Shown: in pieces, positions 15,821-23,163 of the stretch
Layout: every line of letters starts with the position of its first letter
Numbering within the stretch: the stretch's first letter is position 1
Assembly: GCA_023412855.1 (NCBI GenBank)
Contig: JAEZRJ010000010.1
Span: 1-64,000, forward strand
Origin: Bacillota bacterium
GTDB taxonomy: Bacteria; Bacillota; Clostridia; Lachnospirales; Lachnospiraceae
Direction of reading: 5' to 3'
DNA: 64,000 bases
Made by a program: the position numbers and the translations under genes
Notes under the pieces: model-generated
Seen by the model: only the letters and a program-made list of their open reading frames with translations
What the model was told of the DNA's origin: nothing
Databases searched by the model: none

Positions 15821-16417
15821 ATGAGCTATTTAAGAAAAATAGAATATACGATAATACCGGAGGAGTCTTTTAAAATTTTAAGAAATTGCTCGGGATGCGG
15901 TTGTAAAGCAGTGTTCCATAATACAAATCGTTTTCGCGTAAATGCAAATGGAAATAAAATAGATGTATGGTTGATTTATCAATGTATAAGATGCAAACAT
16001 ACGAATAACTTGACAATCTATGAAAGATGTAAGCCGGAGTCCATATTGCAGCAGGAATATGAGGGATATTTAAGTAATTCCGGTAAATTAACGTTTGAGT
16101 ATGGAACAGACAGTAAGTTTTTCGCTCGGAATAAAGCAGAAGTTGATTGGTCGGATATAAAATATATAATCAATAGACAAAACGGTATGATAGCCGGAAA
16201 TGATAAATTTTTTCAGGAAGGTGATTTATTGGTAATCAGCAATAGTTATGCGCTCAAAATACGAACTGATAAAGTAGTATCTGAGATTTTAAATCTTACG
16301 AGATCCAGAATAAAAGGATTGGAGAAATCAGGCGCTATTATTGTGACAGAAGAAAGACAAGAACATAAAATCATTATTAAAATAGAAAAACATATAAATA
16401 ATGAAAGAACCATTTGA
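15821..16417 (+). CDS. DUF1062 domain protein
   Basis: A 198-residue protein recognised as DUF1062 by its N-terminal zinc-ribbon-like part: CSGCGCK near residue 24, then FRVNANGNKIDVWLIYQCIRCKHTNNLTIYER. Four Cys in two CxxC-type pairs probably bind a metal. The C-terminal half has a short S4-like stretch (TDKVVSEILNLTRSRIKGLEKSGAI), which would suggest RNA binding; this is a visual impression only. The family is uncharacterised. AAAGGAG precedes ATG 15821, and that site can be blocked by leader structure, pointing to induction on ribosome stalling. Confidence 0.75.
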   Translation: MSYLRKIEYTIIPEESFKILRNCSGCGCKAVFHNTNRFRVNANGNKIDVWLIYQCIRCKHTNNLTIYERCKPESILQQEYEGYLSNSGKLTFEYGTDSKFFARNKAEVDWSDIKYIINRQNGMIAGNDKFFQEGDLLVISNSYALKIRTDKVVSEILNLTRSRIKGLEKSGAIIVTEERQEHKIIIKIEKHINNERTI

Positions 16418-16616
16418 AGTAAAAAAGTTGTAGCCAGGATAATATTTCAAGAAAGAGATTTAATGAGCTATCTTATGTTACCTGGAGATTCAACTTTGAA
16501 GGCCGATACAAAAAGGTACAGACTATCGACGCTCCAAAGTCCAAAATAATAATTCAAATAAAATATCTTCAATACTTTCGGTTGTTGAGAATCTCATTTT
16601 TGTACCTCTTTTTTGA

Positions 16617-16645
16617 TTGACGATAAATTAATAATATGCTATATT
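16617..16645 (+). promoter_or_regulatory. Promoter of the aspS leader
   Basis: TTGACG, a 17-base spacer and TATATT. A start near 16652 leads into the Asp-rich leader ORF. The stretch 16418-16616 shows AT-rich non-coding DNA with no clear feature. Confidence 0.6.
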
Positions 16646-16675
16646 ATCTCATAATAATAAATGGAGGCAGCCATA

Positions 16676-16726
16676 ATGAATCAGTATCAACAATTTGAAT
16701 TGTTGAATAGGGACGACGATTTATAG
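16676..16726 (+). CDS. Asp-rich leader peptide upstream of aspS
   Basis: A 16-codon ORF encoding MNQYQQFELLNRDDDL with TGGAGG 8 bases upstream. Three consecutive Asp codons (GAC GAC GAT, 16712-16720), preceded by two Asn and three Gln codons, lie just before the stop, directly upstream of an aspartyl-tRNA synthetase gene. The stop codon begins a 9-base-pair stem, TAGCGCTTG (16724-16732) with CAAGCGCTA (16759-16767). The arrangement is that of an amino-acid-sensing attenuator. Confidence 0.75.
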   Translation: MNQYQQFELLNRDDDL

Positions 16727-16846
16727 CGCTTGTAACTGTGATGTATGAATCATAGGTGCAAGCGCTAAAGGTGTTGTGCCTATGTGGAAATAGATACTAA
16801 GAGCCACATTGGTAAATTAATTTTACTTTGTGTGGCTCTTTTTTGA
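16724..16846 (+). promoter_or_regulatory. aspS attenuator: competing hairpins and terminator
   Basis: Besides the stem at the leader stop codon, CATAGG (16751-16756) can pair with CCTATG (16779-16784); CCTATGTGG (16779-16787) can pair with CCACATTGG (16804-16812), an antiterminator; and AAGAGCCACA (16799-16808) pairs with TGTGGCTCTT (16831-16840), followed by TTTTT, an intrinsic terminator. The second and third pairings exclude each other, as do the third and fourth. The simplest stalling model gives the wrong sign (stall leads to termination), so the real switch may differ from the textbook scheme. Confidence 0.65.
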
Positions 16847-16953
16847 ACCATACGGGTAACTGAAAGGTTGTGATTGTATGGGACATATAGATTATGTCCT
16901 CATGGATTTATAAAAATATTCTTAGCAAAATTAAATCCAGGAGGAATTATAAG

Positions 16954-18279
16954 ATGAAAAAAATAGAAGGAAAAACAGAAAAAATAGTTGTGGAAGCGGA
17001 TGAGCTGAAAAATCATATAGGTAATATGGTGCAAATACATGGCAGCATATATAAAATCAGAAAAATGAGTGATTTTGCATTTGTATTATTAAGGACGAAA
17101 AGAGAAATTGTCCAGTGCATATATACAAAGGAAATATCGGAATTTTCATTAGAAGAACTGGAGGAAGAAAGCTGTGTTATAGTATCTGCATATGTTCAGC
17201 AAGAAAGCAGATCAAAAACAGGATATGATCTTCAAATTAAAAATATTAACGTGCTGTCGACTCCCGAAGCATCCAGCCCAATTGTGATCAATAATAAGTT
17301 TGTAGATACCTCGATTGAAAAATTGCTCGATTTTAGGCCAATTACATTAAGAAATGAAAAAGAGCGGGCGATATTTAAAATTCAGGAAGGAATAGTGGAT
17401 GGAATACGAGAGTTCTTAAAAAAAGAAAGATTCACAGAAATCCGTACTCCTAAAATTGTTTATGCCGGTGCGGAAGGTGGTGCTAACATATTCCAGCTTG
17501 AGTATTTTGGGAGAAATGCTTATTTGGCGCAGAGCCCGCAGTTCTATAAACAAATGATGGTTGGAGTATATGAGAGAGTGTTTGAAATAGCACCGGTTTA
17601 TCGGGCTGAGAAGCATGATACTTCCCGACACTTGAATGAGTATACAAGTGTAGACTTTGAAATGGGGTATATTGACAGCTTTGAGGAAATCATGCAAACA
17701 GAAACAATGATGTTGAGATATACGTTTCAATATCTGGAAGAAAATTATGAACCTGAAATAAAGCTGTTAAAAATAAACTTGCCATTTGTTCATGAGATTC
17801 CGGCGGTCAAATTTAAAGAGGCAAAAGAACTGATCGCAAAAGAGTATCACAGGGAAATAAATGATTTTGATGATTTTGAACCGGAAGAAGAAAAATTACT
17901 TTGCAGATGGATAAAAGAAAAAACCGGAAGTGATTTCGTTTTTGTAACAGGATATCCAAGCAAAAAACGCCCTTTTTATGCGATGGAGAGTAAAGAAAAT
18001 CGGGAAGAAACCTTAAGCTTTGACCTTTTGTTCAGAGGATTAGAAATTACTACGGGCGGCCAAAGAATACATTCCTATCGGGAACAGTTTGAAAAGATGA
18101 AGAGGAGAGACATGGATATAGAGCAATTTGAAAGCTATCTCATGATGCATAAATATGGCATGCCTCCGCATGGGGGATTAGGGCTTGGGTTGGAACGTTT
18201 CACCAGTAAATTATTAGAACAGGATAATGTGAGATTTTCAACATTATTCCCCAGAGACATCAATCGGTTAGTTCCATAG
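16954..18279 (+). CDS. aspS: Aspartyl-tRNA synthetase, archaeal-type (AspS2-like)
   Basis: A 441-residue class II synthetase. An N-terminal OB-fold anticodon-binding domain (residues 15-105) is followed by the catalytic core with the archaeal/non-discriminating-type motifs: EIRTPKIVYAGAEGGANIF, YLAQSPQFYKQMM, FEIAPVYRAEKHDTSRHLNEYTSVDFEMGY and the C-terminal GLGLGLERF. It is shorter than the bacterial AspRS of about 590 residues because the GAD insertion is absent. Such enzymes can also form Asp-tRNA-Asn for the amidotransferase route. ATG 16954 follows AGGAGG at 9 bases; the open frame to 16894 has no site. It is controlled by an upstream Asp-codon leader with a terminator. Confidence 0.9.
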   Translation: MKKIEGKTEKIVVEADELKNHIGNMVQIHGSIYKIRKMSDFAFVLLRTKREIVQCIYTKEISEFSLEELEEESCVIVSAYVQQESRSKTGYDLQIKNINVLSTPEASSPIVINNKFVDTSIEKLLDFRPITLRNEKERAIFKIQEGIVDGIREFLKKERFTEIRTPKIVYAGAEGGANIFQLEYFGRNAYLAQSPQFYKQMMVGVYERVFEIAPVYRAEKHDTSRHLNEYTSVDFEMGYIDSFEEIMQTETMMLRYTFQYLEENYEPEIKLLKINLPFVHEIPAVKFKEAKELIAKEYHREINDFDDFEPEEEKLLCRWIKEKTGSDFVFVTGYPSKKRPFYAMESKENREETLSFDLLFRGLEITTGGQRIHSYREQFEKMKRRDMDIEQFESYLMMHKYGMPPHGGLGLGLERFTSKLLEQDNVRFSTLFPRDINRLVP

Positions 18280-18330
18280 GGCAGAATACTATTTGATGAA
18301 AATATGTTTGGCTTTTTGGCGTGAATAAGG

Positions 18331-18364
18331 CTCTGTAGCTAAGGGACACCTATAAAAAAGATAA
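18331..18364 (+). repeat. 34-base direct repeat, right copy
   Basis: Matches 12085-12118 at 27 of 34 positions, including GGGACACCT and a terminal AGATAA. It lies just after aspS and before the GC-rich mobile element. Confidence 0.5.
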
Positions 18365-18442
18365 TTTAAATAAAAGATACAAACTCAGGAAATCCTTCTG
18401 TTCTCGTTCAAAGGGACAGAATGTGAACCGGGGTTCCTATGT

Positions 18443-18474
18443 ACAAGGCGGGCGGCGTAAGCTGTCCGCCTTGT
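18443..18474. other. Strong hairpin at the 3' side of the recombinase gene
   Basis: ACAAGGCGG pairs perfectly with CCGCCTTGT. It lies directly after the recombinase stop (the gene reads leftward), but there is no U-run on that strand, so it is probably an mRNA end or a recombination-site structure rather than a canonical terminator. Confidence 0.45.
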
Positions 18475-18478
18475 GCTG

Positions 18479-20152
18479 TTACGCGATGTTTTCTTGTTCC
18501 ACATTTTCCGCATCTTCTGCGGTGACCTGCTCTACGCTGTCCATGATGCCCACATCCCGATAGACGATGCGGATTGCCTGCTCTGCGGTACGGGAGTATC
18601 GGGTACTTTTTTCTCCTACTTCAATCCTTGCAATAAACAGCCGCAGGATTTCGGGAGTCAGCTCACGAATCTCGGTGTACCGCTTGGCTTTTTCGATAAA
18701 CGCGTCCACATTTGAGGCGGAGTCCGTCAGCTTTTGCAGCTTGGCTTCCTTGACCGGAATCACATCCCTCAGTGCCCTCTGCTCGTCATTGTAATCGGCT
18801 GACAGCATACGGAACTGCTCATTGGTCACCCGCCCCAGCACGTTGTCCTCGTAAAGTCGCTTAAACAGTGCGGTCAATTCCGTATCCCTGCGCCGTGCCG
18901 CATCCAGCTCTTTTTGCAGACTGTTCATCTCTTTCCGCAGCTCCACCGAGTTTTTGCGGTTGATGTACGCTGCAAAGAGGGCTTCTTTTTGTCTGGCGAA
19001 ATGGGTCACCCTGCGCAGATCGTCAAGGATAATGCGCATCAGATCGTGTTCCCGGATGTAGTGGGAGGAGCAGACCTCCTTACCCCTTTTCTTGTAGGTA
19101 TAGCACATGAAGTTGTTTTTTATGGCGTCCATTGTGTGTGCCCGGTGCAGGACGAGGGGCTTGCCGCAGTCCATGCAGAACACCAATCCAGAGAATAAAT
19201 TCGGCTCGTCCATCTGCTTGGGTGTGCGCTTTTTCCGTTGCCGAAGCTCCTGCACCAAATCCCACTGCTCCTGTGTAATCAGGGCCTCATGGGTATCCTT
19301 TACCAGAACCTGCTCCGCTTCATCGTGATAAACAGCCTTTTTATTCTTGTAGGACAGGGTGGTTGTCCGCAGTCCCGGCATGTGCCCAAGATAGGTTCTG
19401 TTGTTCAGAATGCCCGTCACCGAACTTGATGTCCAGCGGTAAGGGCTGGTGGTGTCCAACGATTTGTGCTCCGCGCCTGTCCTGCGGTAATAGGTGTTGG
19501 TGGGATTGAGCACCTGCTCCTGCGTAAGAATCCGGGCAATCTGGTTGGGGCCTTTCCCGCCTGCACACAGGCTGAAAATACGCTGCACAACGGGTGCGGT
19601 TTCCTCATCCGGGACGATGCCCTTGCGGACACTTTCGTCTTTCCGGTAGCCGTAGGGCGGCCTGCCGCCGAGGATTTCCCCGCGCTCCGCCTGCATCCGC
19701 TTGACCGCACGAACCTTTTTGCTGGAGTCCTTCGCGTGAAGCTCGTTGAACCAATTCCTCATCGGCGTGAAGTCATTGCTGCTTTCGTACAGGGAATCCA
19801 CGCCGTCATTGATGGCGATGAAGCGCACACCGCAGCTTGGAAACACCAGTTCTGTCAGCCTGCCCACCTCTAAATATTCTCTGCCCAAGCGGGACAGGTC
19901 TTTGACGATGAGGGTCTGTACCTGTTCGCTTTCGATGAGTGCCATCACTTCATTCCACGAAGGGCGGTTGAAGTTTGTGCCCGAAAACCCGTCGTCATAG
20001 AGAAATTTGATATTGCAAAAGCCATTCTCCTGCGCGTATTTTTCCAGCATATGCTTCTGGTTTGTGATGCTGTTGGAGTCGCCCTTGACATCATCCTCCT
20101 GACTGAGCCTTGCATATAAAATCGTATATTTCTCTTGGTTTGCCATAGCCAT
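18479..20152 (-). CDS. Large serine recombinase
   Basis: A 557-residue site-specific recombinase of the Tn4451 TnpX type. The N-terminal resolvase domain has YTILYARLSQEDD (catalytic Ser in YARLS), GDSNSITNQ, DDGFSGTNFNRP and VKDLSRLGREYLEVG. The recombinase domain (GGRPPYGYRKD...), the zinc-ribbon segment (FSGLVFCMDCGKPL ... YTYKKRGKEVCSSHYI) and a coiled-coil/DUF4368-like C-terminus follow. It would excise and integrate the surrounding element. The start is set at the ATG at 20152 (MAMANQEKY) with AAGGAG close upstream; an 18-codon extension exists. The length is normal and no frame break is seen. Confidence 0.95.
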   Translation of the reverse strand: MAMANQEKYTILYARLSQEDDVKGDSNSITNQKHMLEKYAQENGFCNIKFLYDDGFSGTNFNRPSWNEVMALIESEQVQTLIVKDLSRLGREYLEVGRLTELVFPSCGVRFIAINDGVDSLYESSNDFTPMRNWFNELHAKDSSKKVRAVKRMQAERGEILGGRPPYGYRKDESVRKGIVPDEETAPVVQRIFSLCAGGKGPNQIARILTQEQVLNPTNTYYRRTGAEHKSLDTTSPYRWTSSSVTGILNNRTYLGHMPGLRTTTLSYKNKKAVYHDEAEQVLVKDTHEALITQEQWDLVQELRQRKKRTPKQMDEPNLFSGLVFCMDCGKPLVLHRAHTMDAIKNNFMCYTYKKRGKEVCSSHYIREHDLMRIILDDLRRVTHFARQKEALFAAYINRKNSVELRKEMNSLQKELDAARRRDTELTALFKRLYEDNVLGRVTNEQFRMLSADYNDEQRALRDVIPVKEAKLQKLTDSASNVDAFIEKAKRYTEIRELTPEILRLFIARIEVGEKSTRYSRTAEQAIRIVYRDVGIMDSVEQVTAEDAENVEQENIA

Positions 20153-20225
20153 TTTCTCCTTTCTTGCGGCAAACCGGTACGGTACTACACAGCATACCGC
20201 AACCATCTCCGCAAGTCTACTGAAA

Positions 20226-20507
20226 TCAACGGGCTTGGGCTTCTTTTTTCAGCTCGGCATCGATGAGCTTCAGCAGTCTGTCCGTAGGGGTGCAGTCCGC
20301 TTTCGGCGGGAATACGGAGCAAATCCCCTCAATAACCATGCTTCGCTGCGCGGTGGTTTGGTCGGTATCGAAGCATACCAGTGCGTCCTCAAAGCAGGGT
20401 GCGGCTCTTCCGTTTTCCATTTCCTCATGAACAACCTCGGTGGTTTCATAGGCGCCGAGTACGCCTGTCTGCAGATAATGCTGTCCGATTTTTTGTTCTC
20501 TGTCCAT
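20226..20507 (-). CDS. Small element-associated protein of unknown function
   Basis: A 93-residue acidic protein, MDREQKIGQHYLQTGVLGAY at the start, then VVHEEMENGRAAPCFEDALVCFD and a C-terminal PTDRLLKLIDAELKKEAQAR. It has an AGGAG upstream on the minus strand and lies 73 bases before the recombinase, in the same direction. I recognise no domain; proteins like this commonly accompany recombinases in Firmicutes elements, from memory. It may help excision or be a regulator, but nothing in the sequence decides. Confidence 0.6.
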   Translation of the reverse strand: MDREQKIGQHYLQTGVLGAYETTEVVHEEMENGRAAPCFEDALVCFDTDQTTAQRSMVIEGICSVFPPKADCTPTDRLLKLIDAELKKEAQAR

Positions 20508-20995
20508 CGATCACTTCTCCTTTTTTGGTTTTCCCCGTGCGTATGCCGGGGTATGTACTGCCGTAGTCAAATGGACAGTTTGGCGGCATATCTGCGAAAT
20601 AACAGCTCCGCGCACCTGTAGGTGCACCTTGAAAAGCGCGTACTTCCGCCGTTTTCTCGGCGCTACAGCACCTATGACAGCACAAACAGGCATTTACAGC
20701 ACCCTGCATGACCACCTGCGGCAGCGCAGATACTTATGGCACAAACCCGCCAACGGTGGGGCTTTGCGGGCGGCACTGCCGTCCGCTGTGACCGCAAGGT
20801 GCACCCCTTAGGGGCACCTTGCTTTCTCCTGCTCTTTTTTCGACCGTGGGGAGCTTCCAAATTTGGGAGTTGTTGCCCTTTTTCAAATGCCCTGCACAAA
20901 GCCCTCACGCTGCGGTTTTGCTCTGGTTCGGTGCAGGGATGCCACCCTGCCTGTCAAAGCGGCACACGGGGCGACACAAGGGCAGCGTGGGGCAA
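20508..20995. other. Non-coding GC-rich stretch with hairpins
   Basis: No credible gene is seen on either strand; the open frames here lack ribosome-binding sites and family features. A strong dyad, GCAAGGTGC...GCACCTTGC around CCCCTTAGGGG, lies at about 20792-20821, and GCACCTGTAGGTGC at about 20612-20625. It may hold the element's origin or an RNA. Confidence 0.45.
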
Positions 20996-22048
20996 TTACA
21001 CTTCTCCTGACGGCTGTGACGGCAAAGACGGCAAATCTGTGGGGGCGTTTTCTCCCGTCATGCCGTCATTGCCGTCATAGCGGAGGGTAAATTCCCGCCG
21101 TTCAAAGCTGCGCTGATCGGAATAGGAAATCTTGTTTTTTTGAAGATAGTCCATGTGTTTCATTATTTTCTTCTTCAGTACCGCCGGGAGATACTCCGTT
21201 CCACCGAACAGCTTGAGCCGCTCTGCAAGCTCGGTGGCGGTTCCGGTGAACACAACCGCCGATTTCATAAAGTCAGAGAGAAGAACTATGCTCTCGTCCA
21301 CCGCTCGCTCCGCAAATTTAATCGGACTCGCAAGCTCCCATAGAAAAGTTTCCCGGTTAAACATAAGGGATAATTCTCTGCTTTCGATATCCCTGCCGGT
21401 GCAGATGAGGATGGCGGCATTTTCTGTCCTTTTTTCTTTCTGCAAGATAAAGCTGCTGTCCGCACCACCCGCAAGCCCTGTGGTACCGGAAATCATGTTG
21501 AGGGGATCACTGTCAACACTTTTCCGCAGATGGTGAACCAGTACGATGGCAAGCCTGTGCCGGTCTGCCAGTCCCTTAAGAGCGGAAATGTCATCATAAT
21601 CAGCGGCATAGGGATTCACGTTGGAGGAAACCGTCTTTCGCACCTTTTGCAGGGTGTCGATGACGAGGAGCCCTGTGCCGGGATGTTCCTTGATAAAAGT
21701 TTCAATCTGAATTTCCAGACCGTTTCCGATGGCATCGCTCATCACCGCAAAGTGCAGCGTGGGCGGCGCTTCTTCCGTGAGTTCAAACAACCTGCTTTGG
21801 ATGCGGGCGAAGCTGTCCTCCAAACAGAGATAGAGCACCTCGCATTTTCGGGTTTCAAAGCCCCAGACCGATTCTCCCTTTGCAACCTGCAGACAAATCC
21901 AGAGCGCCAGCCAGCTCTTGCCGATTTTTGGAGAGCCTGCAAGGATATGAAGTCCTTGCGGAATGAATCCGCTTACAATAAACCTGAGCGGCTCCATAGG
22001 TGTGGTCATCAGAGTTTCCGCATTCATTGTTTCTAACCTCTTTGTCAT
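20996..22048 (-). CDS. RepA/RecA-like AAA ATPase of the mobile element
   Basis: A 350-residue ATPase of the hexameric RepA/DnaB-like helicase superfamily. Walker A is AGSPKIGKSW (residues about 36-45), Walker B is GTGLLVIDTLQKV, followed by LAIVLVHHLRKS and SGTTGLAGGADSSFIL. Such proteins (AAA_25 family) are typical of integrative elements and phages and unwind DNA for replication. I use the ATG at 22048 (MTKRLETMNAETLM), which has GGAGGCG upstream; the 106-codon open extension crosses the divergent promoter region. The C-terminal 25 residues contain a proline-rich tail (LPSLPSQPSGEV). Confidence 0.85.
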   Translation of the reverse strand: MTKRLETMNAETLMTTPMEPLRFIVSGFIPQGLHILAGSPKIGKSWLALWICLQVAKGESVWGFETRKCEVLYLCLEDSFARIQSRLFELTEEAPPTLHFAVMSDAIGNGLEIQIETFIKEHPGTGLLVIDTLQKVRKTVSSNVNPYAADYDDISALKGLADRHRLAIVLVHHLRKSVDSDPLNMISGTTGLAGGADSSFILQKEKRTENAAILICTGRDIESRELSLMFNRETFLWELASPIKFAERAVDESIVLLSDFMKSAVVFTGTATELAERLKLFGGTEYLPAVLKKKIMKHMDYLQKNKISYSDQRSFERREFTLRYDGNDGMTGENAPTDLPSLPSQPSGEV

Positions 22049-22195
22049 TTTTTTCGCCTCCCTGTAGATAATATATATTAAAACTAAATTATCTATCATT
22101 ATGCTAACAGAATGTCTTGACTTTGTAAATAGAAAATGAGATAGTATATATACATACTCTATTATGTGAAATCCATTATCTACCGAGGTGAGTAC
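22049..22195. promoter_or_regulatory. Divergent promoter region of the element
   Basis: AT-rich intergenic DNA between the leftward ATPase gene and the rightward DUF6076-like gene. Rightward TTGACT (about 22113) stands 17 bases from GATAGT. AGATAAT and ATTATCT form a short dyad (about 22065-22094) that could bind a regulator. Confidence 0.4.
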
Positions 22196-23113
22196 ATGGC
22201 TCTGTTTTTCAAAGACCTGTTTCCGGACGACACCGGCTTCTTTTCGTTTGACGTTCTTTTTGGTGAGGAGCATATTGAAATAAACAGGCGGGGCTATAAG
22301 TACAACGAGCTTTTCACCGCCTTTTTGAATTACGATATGGGGGAATACAAAAGTACCGCAGCGCAAGGCTGTAGCACAGACAGGCTAAATGAGATGATTT
22401 TGAAGATGCCCTTATTCCGGGATTTTCCCAACCCAGAGAGGTTGAACGACGCAACCGAAGCGGAGTACGCCGCCCTGCTGGAGGACTTGGAGCTGCTGGA
22501 GCGTTACCGCATTTTCTTGAAGGACACTGGGCTGAAAAAAGACAAGAATTTCATTCAGCAGATTGCCAAGAACGGCATGGGCGCTTTTGTAGCCGACAAA
22601 ACCATGGGCGCGTCGGAGCAGCAGACCGCGGCGGTTTTAAATCTTCAGTATCTGCTCTTGGAGGATGAAAAAGGAAAAGCTTCCTTGTTTGAACGAATGA
22701 CCTTCACACGGCTGCTGGATTTTCTCTATACGGATTTCTTTAAAGGCATCCTAAAGGGCTGCGTTCCCAAGCAGTGCAAGCTCTGCGGACGGTATTTTCT
22801 TCTGGAAAAAGGCTTTCACTATGAATATTGCGATGGTGTTTTCGAGGGCGGGCAGACCTGCCGTGAGATCGGCGCTGCCAGAAGCTTTAAGGACAAGACG
22901 GTCAGCAACGATATCTGGAAGCTCCACCAGCGCGCCTACAAGAAATATTACGCCCGCGTGCTGAAAAAGACCATGAGCAAGCCGGAATTCACCGAGTGGG
23001 CAGACTTTGCGGAAAGGCTCCGGGACGAGACGCTGCCCGCCTATTTGAAAGCGGTGTCCGAGAAAAAGAAATTTGACCTGACGGAATACAGCAGGCGGCT
23101 CAATGAGAGGTGA
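22196..23113 (+). CDS. DUF6076-like protein with a Cys cluster
   Basis: A 305-residue protein that resembles DUF6076-type proteins of Firmicutes mobile elements (recognition from memory). The C-terminal half contains a probable zinc-binding cluster: CKLCGRYFLLEKGFHYEYCD, then CREIGAARSFKDK and a helical end with YKKYYARVLKKTMSKPEF. There is no signal peptide. The start is ATG 22196, preceded by GAGGTGAG; the frame opens earlier at 22166. It may bind DNA and regulate the element. It is read away from the ATPase gene and toward the kinase. Confidence 0.6.
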   Translation: MALFFKDLFPDDTGFFSFDVLFGEEHIEINRRGYKYNELFTAFLNYDMGEYKSTAAQGCSTDRLNEMILKMPLFRDFPNPERLNDATEAEYAALLEDLELLERYRIFLKDTGLKKDKNFIQQIAKNGMGAFVADKTMGASEQQTAAVLNLQYLLLEDEKGKASLFERMTFTRLLDFLYTDFFKGILKGCVPKQCKLCGRYFLLEKGFHYEYCDGVFEGGQTCREIGAARSFKDKTVSNDIWKLHQRAYKKYYARVLKKTMSKPEFTEWADFAERLRDETLPAYLKAVSEKKKFDLTEYSRRLNER

Positions 23114-23163
23114 AGGGAAACACATGCTGAGAAAAACAGAAAATCAGCGAGGAGGTGAAGGCA

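Noticed and set aside
16514..16607. Distant inverted AGGTACA/TGTACCT before the aspS promoter
   Set aside because: The arms are about 80 bases apart with AT-rich DNA between; this is likely chance and no U-run logic fits.
20446..20995. Several open frames on both strands in the GC-rich spacer of the mobile element
   Set aside because: They overlap each other, lack ribosome-binding sites and have compositions expected from GC-rich random frames.
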